A stretch of DNA of 9,004 nt from Mycobacterium sp. (GTDB lineage: Bacteria; Actinomycetota; Actinomycetes; Mycobacteriales; Mycobacteriaceae). The position numbers and the translations under genes were made by a program. Position 1 is the stretch's first letter. The number at the start of each line of letters is the position of its first letter. The notes below the pieces were generated by a model. It saw only the letters and a list, made by a program, of their open reading frames with translations. It was not told where the DNA came from and did not search any database. Location: NCBI GenBank assembly GCA_018500005.2, contig JAHBAP020000019.1:1-9004 (forward strand), read 5' to 3'. Below are positions 1-6,346 of this stretch, piece by piece.

Positions 1-1
1 C

Positions 2-1126
2 TACCTGACCGTCGACCACGGCGTCGCCCACGATCTGCTGCGTTCCGAGGATTTCCGGGTCATCTCCGTCGGTGGCGCCCTTACCGGCCCGCTGTGCCGA
101 CTCGAGCGCCGCACCCGCCCCGACCTGTTGCATCCATTGCTGCCGCCCTCGCTTCTCGCCGTGGAACCTCCCGACCACACCCGATACCGCAAGACGGTGT
201 CCTCGGTATTCACCTCGCGCGCGGTGACCGCGTTGCACGACCGGGTCGAGGACACCGCGGCGGGCCTGCTCGATGAACTCTCCGGCGACCCCGGTGTCGT
301 CGACGTCGTCGAGAGCTACTGCGCCCGACTCCCGGTCGCCATCATCAGCGAGATCCTCGGAGTTCCAGAAGAAGACCGGGGCCGGATCCTTGAGTTCGGC
401 GAATTAGCCGCGCCCAGTTTGGATTTCGGACTCTCCTGGAGCCAGTACCAGACCGTGAACCGCGGGCTGGCGGGATTCAACACCTGGCTGGGCTCGCATC
501 TTCAGACGTTGCGAGAAAGCCCCGGAAGCGACGTGCTGAGCCAACTGATCGAGGCCTCCGACGGTGGTGTGCGCCTCGACGAGAGCGAGTTGCGGGCCAT
601 CGCCGGGCTGGTACTGGCAGCTGGATTCGAAACGACGGTCAACCTGCTGGGCAACGGAATCCGGATGCTGCTGCGCGCCCCCGAGCAGTTGGCGATCCTG
701 GCCGAGGACCCCTCCCTGTGGCCCAACGCGGTGGAGGAGATTCTGCGGTTGGACTCCCCGGTGCAGTTGACCGGGCGGGTGGCCCGCACCGACACCGTGG
801 TCGCGGGCACGCCGGTGCGGCGTGGCGAGATGGTGGTCATCTATCTGGCGGCAGCCAACCGCGATCCGATGGTTTTCCCCGACCCGCACACCTTCGACGT
901 CCGGCGTGCGGGTGCCGGAAAGCATCTCGCGTTCTCCGGGGGTCGGCACTTCTGTCTGGGCGCCGCGCTGGCCCGCATGGAGGGTGAGATCGGCCTGCGC
1001 ATGTTCTTCTCCCGGTTCCCCGACGCCCGGTTGGCCGGGGAGGGCAGCCGTCGGGACACCCGCGTGCTGCGCGGCTGGGCCCGACTGCCGGTCAGTCTGG
1101 GGTCCGGCGCTCGGATCGCTCGATAG
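2..1126 (+). CDS. cyp140: Cytochrome P450, CYP140 family (5' partial)
   Basis: Haem-thiolate monooxygenase, soluble bacterial class, expected to need ferredoxin and reductase partners encoded elsewhere. The reading frame is open from base 2; 374 residues are visible and roughly 60 N-terminal residues lie outside the window. Seen: the helix-C motif EPPDHTRYRK (about 182-211), the I-helix oxygen-activation motif AGFETT (620-637), the ExxR pair in EEILR (737-748 for ExxR), and the haem loop FSGGRHFCLG with the ligand Cys codon at 953-955. The segments YLTVDH, AVEPPDHTRYRKTVS, ISEILGVPE, VAGLVL/AGFETTVNLLGNGIRMLL and SRRDTRVLRGW match my memory of M. tuberculosis CYP140A1 (Rv1880c) closely, so the family call is firm; the substrate of CYP140 is not known to me. 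It converges on the glnA3 group, as in M. tuberculosis, but two extra genes lie between. It ends at TAG 1124-1126, followed at once by a small hairpin. Confidence 0.95.
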   Translation, partial: YLTVDHGVAHDLLRSEDFRVISVGGALTGPLCRLERRTRPDLLHPLLPPSLLAVEPPDHTRYRKTVSSVFTSRAVTALHDRVEDTAAGLLDELSGDPGVVDVVESYCARLPVAIISEILGVPEEDRGRILEFGELAAPSLDFGLSWSQYQTVNRGLAGFNTWLGSHLQTLRESPGSDVLSQLIEASDGGVRLDESELRAIAGLVLAAGFETTVNLLGNGIRMLLRAPEQLAILAEDPSLWPNAVEEILRLDSPVQLTGRVARTDTVVAGTPVRRGEMVVIYLAAANRDPMVFPDPHTFDVRRAGAGKHLAFSGGRHFCLGAALARMEGEIGLRMFFSRFPDARLAGEGSRRDTRVLRGWARLPVSLGSGARIAR

Positions 1127-1127
1127 C

Positions 1128-1140
1128 GCTGGGGTCCAGC
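1128..1140 (+). terminator. Small hairpin just after cyp140
   Basis: Perfect inverted repeat GCTGG-GGT-CCAGC (5-bp stem, 3-base loop) starting one base after the cyp140 stop codon. It has no T-tract, so it is not a classical intrinsic terminator; mycobacterial terminators often lack a strong T-tract. The stem is short and such repeats arise by chance in GC-rich DNA, so this is a weak call. Confidence 0.25.
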
Positions 1141-1155
1141 CGGTCCACTGACTCG

Positions 1156-1190
1156 TTGACACCCACATCAGTGGGCGGTTTGCTGTAGTC
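1156..1190 (+). promoter_or_regulatory. Candidate promoter with embedded dyad before the amidohydrolase
   Basis: A consensus -35 box TTGACA lies at 1156-1161. Seventeen bases later is a poor -10-like TTTGCT (1179-1184), from which transcription would start at about 1191, the GTG start codon itself. That would give a leaderless mRNA, common in mycobacteria, and fits the absence of a Shine-Dalgarno sequence before this GTG. Between the two boxes is a perfect inverted repeat CCCAC-ATCA-GTGGG (1162-1175), placed where a repressor could block polymerase; it could equally be a weak terminator hairpin. The -35 and the dyad are seen directly; the promoter function is inferred and the -10 is weak. Confidence 0.35.
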
Positions 1191-2954
1191 GTGGCTTTCG
1201 ACACCATCATTCGCAACGGTCGCTGGTTCGACGGAACCGGGGCGCCCTCGGCGCTGCGCAATATCGGCGTCGTCGATGGCCGCGTCGCCGCGGTGACCCC
1301 CGAACAACTCGATGAGACCGGCTGTCCTCAGGTGGTCGACGCCACCGGCAAGTGGGTTGTGCCCGGATTCGTGGACATCCACACCCACTACGACGTCGAG
1401 GTCCTCGGTGGCCCCGGTCTTCCCGAATCGGTGCGTCACGGGGTGACCACGGTCTTGATCGGCTCCTGCTCGCTGTCAACGGTGCACGTCGCAGGAGTTG
1501 ACGCCGGCGATCTCTTCGGTCGGGTCGAGGCGATCCCCCGCGAACACGTCATCGACGCCGTCGACGCCGCCAAGACGTGGAACAACGCCGAGGAGTACAT
1601 CGCAGCCCTCGAGGACCGCCCGCTGGGTCCGAACATTGCTGCGTTCATCGGCCATTCGGATATGCGCACCGCGACAATGGGATTGGACCGCGCCACCCGC
1701 AAGGACCAGCGCCCGACATCCGGCGAGCAGGCCGATATGGAACGGATGCTTAGCGAGGCACTCGACGCCGGTTTCCTCGGGATGTCCTCACAGCAATTAC
1801 TCTTCGACAAAATCGACGGGGACACCTGCCGGTCACGCACGCTGCCGTCCACGTTCGCCCGGCCCCGGGAGTTGCGTCGGCTGAAATCCCAACTGCGCCG
1901 GCGCGACCGGGTTCTGCAGTCGGGTCCGGATATCGCCAATCCGTTCAACCTGGTGTCGCAGCTCGCCCAGTCGCTGCCGGTGCTGCGGGACAAGCTCAAG
2001 ACCAGCCTGCTGTCGGCCGCCGACGTCAAGTCCAACCCGTCCGCGGTGAAGATGATGGGACCGGCCGCCAGGCTCATCAACCGGATGGGTGGGAACTTCC
2101 GCTGGCAGCACCTGCCGGTGCCGTTCGAGGTGTACGCCGACGGCATCGACCTGGTGGTGTTCGAGGAGTTCGGGTCGGGTGCGGCAGCGCTGCATCTCCG
2201 CGATGAGGTGGAACGCAACGCCCTACTGCAGGAAGAGGGTTACCGCCGCCGATTCCGGAAGGACTACGACCGAAAGTTCGGGATGCGGGTCTGGCATCGA
2301 GACTTCTTCGACGCCGAGATCGTCGAGTGCCCGGACGAATCGGTGATCGGAAAGTCCTTCGGAGAGGTCGGGATCGACCGCGGCGGCCTGCACCCGGTGG
2401 ATGCATTTCTTGATCTCGTCGTCGAGCATGGCCGCAAATTGCGCTGGCGGACAACGATTTCCAATCATCGGCCAGAGGTTCTCAAGAAGCTGGCACGCGA
2501 CGACGGCATTCAGATAGGCTTCTCCGACGCCGGTGCACACCTGCGCAATATGGCGTTCTACAACTTCGGCCTGCGGTTGTTGCGGCATGTACGTGACGCC
2601 GAGGCCAGGGGCGAGGCGTTTCTGACCGCCGAACGAGCGGTGCACCGGCTCACCGGCGAGTTGGCCGACTGGTACGGCATCGACGCCGGGCACCTGCGCA
2701 TCGGTGACCGCGCCGATCTGGTGGTCATCGACCCCGAACACCTCGATGACCGGCTCGACTCCTACGCCGAATCCCCGGTTCCGCAGTACGCCAACCTGCC
2801 GCGGATGGTGAACCGCAACGACGACACCGTCGATCTTGTTTTGATCGGCGGGCACACCGCGGTGCGCCACGGCGCACCGACGGGGATCCTGGGCACCGAA
2901 CGCACCGGCAGTTTCCTGCGGGCCGGCCGACGGACGCCGGCGCATGTCTGCTGA
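1191..2954 (+). CDS. Amidohydrolase family 3, D-aminoacylase-like (587 aa)
   Basis: Metal-dependent TIM-barrel hydrolase of the amidohydrolase superfamily, N-acyl-D-amino-acid deacylase/Amidohydro_3 type, cytoplasmic; the real substrate is unknown. Seen: an N-terminal beta-sandwich strand typical of the family (FDTIIRNGRWFDGTG, residues 3-17), WVVPGFVDIHTHYD with the HxH metal pair H64/H66, Cys93 at the position of the D-aminoacylase metal-ligand Cys (GSCS), GHSDMR (154-159), and FSDAGAH with D446, the usual catalytic Asp. The C-terminus returns to the sandwich (HLRIGDRADLVVID, 501-514). It is longer than classical D-aminoacylases (about 480-500 aa). No histidine occurs between H155 and H307, the region that normally supplies two further metal ligands, so the active site is atypical. 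The GTG start is chosen because the family N-terminus begins there; no Shine-Dalgarno is visible. The 3' end overlaps the next gene by 11 bp, implying an operon. Confidence 0.85.
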   Translation: MAFDTIIRNGRWFDGTGAPSALRNIGVVDGRVAAVTPEQLDETGCPQVVDATGKWVVPGFVDIHTHYDVEVLGGPGLPESVRHGVTTVLIGSCSLSTVHVAGVDAGDLFGRVEAIPREHVIDAVDAAKTWNNAEEYIAALEDRPLGPNIAAFIGHSDMRTATMGLDRATRKDQRPTSGEQADMERMLSEALDAGFLGMSSQQLLFDKIDGDTCRSRTLPSTFARPRELRRLKSQLRRRDRVLQSGPDIANPFNLVSQLAQSLPVLRDKLKTSLLSAADVKSNPSAVKMMGPAARLINRMGGNFRWQHLPVPFEVYADGIDLVVFEEFGSGAAALHLRDEVERNALLQEEGYRRRFRKDYDRKFGMRVWHRDFFDAEIVECPDESVIGKSFGEVGIDRGGLHPVDAFLDLVVEHGRKLRWRTTISNHRPEVLKKLARDDGIQIGFSDAGAHLRNMAFYNFGLRLLRHVRDAEARGEAFLTAERAVHRLTGELADWYGIDAGHLRIGDRADLVVIDPEHLDDRLDSYAESPVPQYANLPRMVNRNDDTVDLVLIGGHTAVRHGAPTGILGTERTGSFLRAGRRTPAHVC

Positions 2955-3387
2955 GGCCATCGTCCTGGGAATGTGGCAGGCGCTGTCGGACCGGGACTGG
3001 GATGCGATCAAGCCGTTCCTGGCCGCGGACTGCATCTATGTCGACATGCCGATCGGGCCTGCCGCGGCGGCACGCGGACCGGAGAACATCGTCAAGCGCC
3101 TCAAGGTCGGCCTCGAACCGCTGGCCGGCTACGTCAACCACGACGGCGTCCTGGTCAGCAACGGCGTCGAGGTGATGTACGAGCATTCCGAGACCTGGAA
3201 CTGGGTGACCGGAGAGAGCGCCGTGCTGCAATTCGTGACCGTGCACAAGGTGGTCGACGGCCGGATCGCCTTGTGGAAGGACTACTGGGACTTCGGCGCC
3301 CTGGTCAACCACGCGCCGAAGGACTGGATGGATCAGTTGGCGGCTGCGGACATGTCCTGGGTGTTCGACGCCACCGGTCTGATCTGA
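2944..3387 (+). CDS. NTF2/SnoaL-like protein, limonene-epoxide-hydrolase fold (147 aa)
   Basis: Small cone-shaped alpha+beta barrel protein of the NTF2-like superfamily, closest in pattern to limonene-1,2-epoxide hydrolase (LEH). Seen: an N-terminal helix pair ending in FLAADCIYVDMPIGP (25-39), then RGPENIVKRL, and a C-terminal strand HKVVDGRIALWKDYWDF (101-117). The last segment resembles the LEH segment carrying the catalytic Asp (WRDYFDL), giving D113 here, and Y32 matches the LEH active-site Tyr. However, the LEH Asn is Asp (D34), and the Arg and first Asp of the LEH catalytic trio align with H81 and E83. It may be a hydrolase with altered chemistry, an isomerase/dehydratase, or only a binding protein. 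ATG at 2944 lies 11 bp inside the upstream amidohydrolase with no Shine-Dalgarno, pointing to translational coupling. It ends one base before the stop of the convergent gene. Confidence 0.8.
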   Translation: MSAEAIVLGMWQALSDRDWDAIKPFLAADCIYVDMPIGPAAAARGPENIVKRLKVGLEPLAGYVNHDGVLVSNGVEVMYEHSETWNWVTGESAVLQFVTVHKVVDGRIALWKDYWDFGALVNHAPKDWMDQLAAADMSWVFDATGLI

Positions 3388-3388
3388 C

Positions 3389-4501
3389 CTAAAGCCGGTA
3401 GAGTCGCCGCGCCGTGCCGCTACCGATCAACTCAGCGATGCGCATCGCGTCGTCGGGGCACCAGTGTCCGCGGTCGACGAAGCCGGTGAGCACTTCGGTG
3501 ATGCCCAGGCGCCACAGCCGCGAACCCAGATAGTGCAGTTCCGCCGGCCCGTAGGCGTCCGAGGAGTAGAGGATCTTGCGGAACGGAGCCAGTTCCAGGC
3601 AGCGGCCGAGGAATGCGGCAGCCCGCGCACCAAGGTGGTTAACGCTCAGCCCGACGTCGAGATAGACGTTGTTGAAGGCCTGGGCAAGATATCCGGCTTC
3701 CCGCTCGTAGGGGTAGCAATGCAGCAGGACGATCGGCACGTCGCCGGAATGCCGCAGGAGGTCGAGCAGGTAGGCGGGGTTGGTGCGGTGCAGGTCGCAG
3801 TCCCGGTCACCGAGACCGACGTGGAACTGCAACGGTTTACCCAATCGCAGTGCCTCGTGCAAACCGAACCGCAGCAGCACCCGGTCCGTCAGCCGAACGG
3901 CACCCGCCTCGCGCCAGCGCCGGGCCGCTTCGTCCACCTCACGCTCCGACGGTGCCGAGAGGTCTCCGAGGAACCCGCCGCGATAGGCCAGCACCGTTTT
4001 GGTCGCCACCGCCGAAGCCCCTCGCCGGTCAAGGATTTCCCGGAAGTTGCCGATGTAGTCCCCGGTGGCTGAGGCCGCCTCTTCGGCGACCTGTTCGAGC
4101 CTGATGATCTCGTGAACACGTCCGGCGGTCGACTGCGCCACCTCGGCCAGCCCCGCGACTCCGGGGGTCCCGGTGTCGATCAGCCAGTCGCTGACGCCGG
4201 CCGCGTCGAGGAACAAGGCCGCCAGTTCGGCCTCGGTATGGGCGCTTCGTCGCTCCCAGTAGCTGTCCGCATCCGCGTGCGGAGCCAGTCCCAGCACCGG
4301 TGCGCAATGGGCCCGAACCGCGAAACCGATCTGGGTGTCGAACCCGGAGTCAAAGGACGCCAGCGGTTCGGTGTTGGCTTCGTTCATCCCGTTCTCAAAC
4401 CGGGGGCGCCCTGCCGTCGTCGTCCAGAATCCGTGGACGTGATTGTCGATCAGCCGCAGTCCGGCGACGTGCTCGTCGAGCACTCCCACGAGCCCGGTCA
4501 C
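3389..4501 (-). CDS. FluG/NodGS-type amidohydrolase, Rv1879 homologue (370 aa)
   Basis: TIM-barrel metal hydrolase of Amidohydrolase family 2, the family of the N-terminal domain of fungal FluG and plant NodGS. Numbering from GTG 4501, the full metal centre can be proposed: H21 and H23 in IDNHVHGFW, K168 in TKTVLAYRGG (bridging Lys position), H227 in LQFHVGLGD, H261 in VLLHCYPYE and D315 in ILYSSDAYG. Nothing essential appears missing, so an active enzyme is likely. The substrate is unknown; hydrolysis of a gamma-glutamyl amide made by neighbouring GlnA3 is an inference from domain fusion elsewhere. Start: GTG 4501 is preferred because it sits in a GTGA context matching an ancestral stop/start overlap with glnA3. 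A TTG at 4510 would add three residues (373 aa) and cannot be excluded. GGAG lies three bases before the GTG. It is last in the minus-strand group and abuts the convergent gene with a one-base gap. Confidence 0.88.
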   Translation of the reverse strand: MTGLVGVLDEHVAGLRLIDNHVHGFWTTTAGRPRFENGMNEANTEPLASFDSGFDTQIGFAVRAHCAPVLGLAPHADADSYWERRSAHTEAELAALFLDAAGVSDWLIDTGTPGVAGLAEVAQSTAGRVHEIIRLEQVAEEAASATGDYIGNFREILDRRGASAVATKTVLAYRGGFLGDLSAPSEREVDEAARRWREAGAVRLTDRVLLRFGLHEALRLGKPLQFHVGLGDRDCDLHRTNPAYLLDLLRHSGDVPIVLLHCYPYEREAGYLAQAFNNVYLDVGLSVNHLGARAAAFLGRCLELAPFRKILYSSDAYGPAELHYLGSRLWRLGITEVLTGFVDRGHWCPDDAMRIAELIGSGTARRLYRL

Positions 4502-4533
4502 AGACTCCAAGCCATCACAGACTCCAAGCCATC
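4498..4533. repeat. 17-bp perfect tandem duplication at the glnA3/amidohydrolase junction
   Basis: The unit TCACAGACTCCAAGCCA occurs twice in direct succession (4498-4514 and 4515-4531), followed by TC, so a period of 17 holds over 36 bp without a mismatch. Read on the minus strand, the first copy met ends with the last codons and TGA stop of glnA3, and the second copy ends with GTGA, whose GTG is the likely start of the amidohydrolase. Removing one copy would put stop and start into a 4-bp GTGA overlap. It looks like a recent slippage or short duplication; a two-copy repeat this exact would not persist long under drift. Confidence 0.9.
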
Positions 4534-5834
4534 CGGAACTTGTCGGCCAGTTCCTCGGCGGTCAGATTCCCGTAGGCCTGGTGCTCGAAGCGGCGCACCG
4601 CCACCAGCGCATCGACCACCGGATCACCGAGAATGCCGCGAAGTCGACCCGAACCGTCCATCGCCGCAATGGCATCCGATTGGTGATGCGAAAGCTGAAT
4701 CACTCCGGCGGCGGCACGGTCCTCGGCCGAGAGGGTGACCGGATCCACTGCGATCTCCGGCGGCAGCACCGCCTGCCGTTCGATGCCGTCGAGTGCCAGG
4801 CCGAGAATCGCGGCACTGGCCAGATAGGGGTCTGCGGAAGGGTCGACCACCTTGACCTCGACGTTGGCACCGCGTGGGTTGCCATGCGTTGCGGGCAGGA
4901 ACCGGACGGCGGCCTCCCGGTTTTCGGTGCCCCAGCACGCGTAGGCGCCGGCCCAGTTTCCCGGATGCATCCGCAAGCCCGACACAATCGACCCCGAGAA
5001 CGCCAACTGCGCTTCGGACAATCCTTCCAACACTCCCCCAATCGCGGCCGCCCCCTCGCTGGTCAACCCGTGCGGTCCGCGACCTCCGGAGAAGATCGGC
5101 GTGTAATTGCGCAGTAGCGAAAAGTGTTGGTGGGCGCCGGAACCCACGCTGCCTGCGAACGGAACCGGCGACAGACTCACCCGCAATCCGTGGTTCCGCG
5201 CGACCCGGCCCAGCAGGACCCGGGCCAGCACCACCTGATCCGCGGCCGCCACCGGGGCAGCCGGGGCCAGCGACATCTCAAATTGATTGACGCCGTATTC
5301 GGGGTGGAACTGCTCGACGGCCACGCCGGCCGCAGCCATGGCTGCCATGACGTCCCGGACGAATCCCTCGTACTCGAGAACACCCGCCAGGCCGTATTGA
5401 GCCCACAACTGGCCGGGCAACCGTTCGCCGGTCGGGCCGACCAGAAGAAACTCGATCTCATGGCCGATCAGTGCGGACAGCCCGGCCTGTTCCAGTCGCG
5501 AATCGATACGGGCCAGCGTTCCACGGGTACAGGCCGGAACTGGATTACCGTCCTGGTCGAAGAACGATCCCGGCGCCCAGGCCACGCCGTCCTCGATGAT
5601 CCGCAAGGCGTGGCGGTCGATGCGCACGCGTTCGTCACCGACCACACTGATCGCGTCGGTGAACGCGATGCCGGTGCGGTCGATGGCGAATCCATGCCAG
5701 GTTGGGCTTGCGCCCAGACCGGGGTCGGCGAAGTTCGCCGCCTGGCTTGCGTCTACGACCTTGGCCAGGGTCAGGCCCGCGGGATTGACGATGGTCCCGA
5801 TCACGATGCCGTGCAGCGGCCCCTCGGGAAGCAT
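4515..5834 (-). CDS. glnA3: Glutamine-synthetase-like amine gamma-glutamyl ligase GlnA3 (Rv1878 homologue, 439 aa)
   Basis: Type I glutamine-synthetase fold, cytoplasmic, ATP-dependent. Reported GlnA3 proteins of Streptomyces and M. tuberculosis glutamylate polyamines rather than ammonia, so it is more likely an amine-conjugating enzyme than a housekeeping GS. Seen: a beta-grasp-like N-terminal region (to about 110); metal/ATP site residues E126 and E128 in GHEIEF, E179 and E186 in HPEYGVNQFE, H235 in GSGAHQHFS; WGTENREAAVRF (301-312) and E326 in VEVKVVDPSADPYL. The canonical Asn-loop NSYKRL and following residues are absent, the segment being PGNWAGAYACWG. The sequence, including the end DKFRMAWS, matches my memory of M. 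tuberculosis GlnA3, whose N-terminus is somewhat longer. ATG 5834 is the only start, because an in-frame stop lies just upstream at 5856-5858. It begins one base after the stop of the AhpD-like gene, so translation is probably coupled. No adenylylation-site signature was identified. Confidence 0.92.
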   Translation of the reverse strand: MLPEGPLHGIVIGTIVNPAGLTLAKVVDASQAANFADPGLGASPTWHGFAIDRTGIAFTDAISVVGDERVRIDRHALRIIEDGVAWAPGSFFDQDGNPVPACTRGTLARIDSRLEQAGLSALIGHEIEFLLVGPTGERLPGQLWAQYGLAGVLEYEGFVRDVMAAMAAAGVAVEQFHPEYGVNQFEMSLAPAAPVAAADQVVLARVLLGRVARNHGLRVSLSPVPFAGSVGSGAHQHFSLLRNYTPIFSGGRGPHGLTSEGAAAIGGVLEGLSEAQLAFSGSIVSGLRMHPGNWAGAYACWGTENREAAVRFLPATHGNPRGANVEVKVVDPSADPYLASAAILGLALDGIERQAVLPPEIAVDPVTLSAEDRAAAGVIQLSHHQSDAIAAMDGSGRLRGILGDPVVDALVAVRRFEHQAYGNLTAEELADKFRMAWSL

Positions 5835-5835
5835 G

Positions 5836-6330
5836 TCAGGCCCGACTCGGCAACGTCAGCCTGCAGGCCTGTCCGATGTCCAGGGTGCGCAGCATCCGTC
5901 CCATCCCGACCCACATTGCGCAGGACAACGTCAGGTCGGCCAGTAATTCGTCACTGAAGTGTTCGCGACACCGCGCCCAGAAAACGTCGTCCTCGCGAAG
6001 GCCGGTGTGGTTGACGGCGAAGCGGTGGGCGAATTCGGCGGCCGCCCGTTCCTGCTCGGAGAAGCCCGGCCAGGTCCGCCACTCGCCGGCGTGCTCGTAG
6101 AGGTCTTCGTCGACGCCGGCCGCGGGTCCATCGGCGTCGCGGGTATTGATACACACCACGCACTCGTTGTCGCGGGCGATCACGATGCGGGCGATCTCGC
6201 GAACCCGCATCGGCAGGCGGTTGCGGTTGTAGACCGCGCTGCTGAACGCCGCCATGGCCCCGCCGAGTTCCGGCGACAGTGCGATCCACCCGGCGATATC
6301 GTCGTCGGCGAAGTCTCCGATACGGCTCAT
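5836..6330 (-). CDS. Carboxymuconolactone decarboxylase/AhpD-like protein (164 aa)
   Basis: All-helical protein of the AhpD/CMD superfamily, expected to form oligomers and, in AhpD itself, to act as a CxxC thiol-disulfide peroxidase adaptor. Seen: the core MRVREIARIVIARDNECVVC (41-60) with E45 twelve residues before C57 and the pair C57-VV-C60, matching the Glu and CxxC of AhpD. The proton-relay His four residues after the second Cys is Arg (R64). A second helical block, ERAAAEFAHRFAVNH (94-108) and LADLTLSCAMWVGMGRML (130-147), is typical of the family. The exact reaction is unknown; gene neighbours suggest a role with GlnA3. First gene of the downstream minus-strand unit, with its own likely leaderless promoter. 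I do not remember this gene between Rv1877 and glnA3 in M. tuberculosis, so it seems to be an insertion in this lineage or a loss there. Confidence 0.85.
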   Translation of the reverse strand: MSRIGDFADDDIAGWIALSPELGGAMAAFSSAVYNRNRLPMRVREIARIVIARDNECVVCINTRDADGPAAGVDEDLYEHAGEWRTWPGFSEQERAAAEFAHRFAVNHTGLREDDVFWARCREHFSDELLADLTLSCAMWVGMGRMLRTLDIGQACRLTLPSRA

Positions 6331-6336
6331 AGATTT

Positions 6337-6342
6337 ATGCTA
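6337..6342 (-). promoter_or_regulatory. -10 box of a leaderless promoter for the AhpD-like/glnA3 unit
   Basis: On the minus strand TAGCAT (fits the mycobacterial -10 pattern TAnnnT) is followed by six bases, AAATCT, and then the ATG at 6330. This spacing places transcription start at the start codon. There is no Shine-Dalgarno sequence in the 53-bp gap, consistent with a leaderless mRNA. No clear -35 is present, which is usual for many mycobacterial promoters. It would drive the AhpD-like gene, glnA3 and the FluG-type amidohydrolase together. Confidence 0.55.
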
Positions 6343-6346
6343 GATG

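Noticed and set aside
1128..1175. Two hairpins after cyp140 as a riboswitch or small RNA
   Set aside because: Both stems are only 5 bp, there is no conserved riboswitch core, and the whole gap is 64 bp; a weak terminator or operator is the most that can be supported.
404..1261. Long open frame on the minus strand across cyp140
   Set aside because: It is antisense to a P450 with all family motifs; its translation is Gln/Gly/Arg-rich, low in hydrophobic core pattern and unlike any family. It is an effect of GC-rich third positions.
1436..2218. Minus-strand open frame of about 260 codons inside the plus-strand amidohydrolase
   Set aside because: Ser/Arg-rich composition with no recognisable domain, wholly inside a gene with clear HxH and FSDAGAH motifs.
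4508..4510. TTG start for the FluG-type amidohydrolase
   Set aside because: It is possible, but the TTG lies inside the duplicated 17-bp unit and adds only three residues. The GTG at 4501 fits the ancestral GTGA overlap better.
5124..5957. Plus-strand open frame of 277 codons across glnA3
   Set aside because: Antisense to conserved glnA3 and to the AhpD-like 3' end; no family resemblance and no plausible start context.
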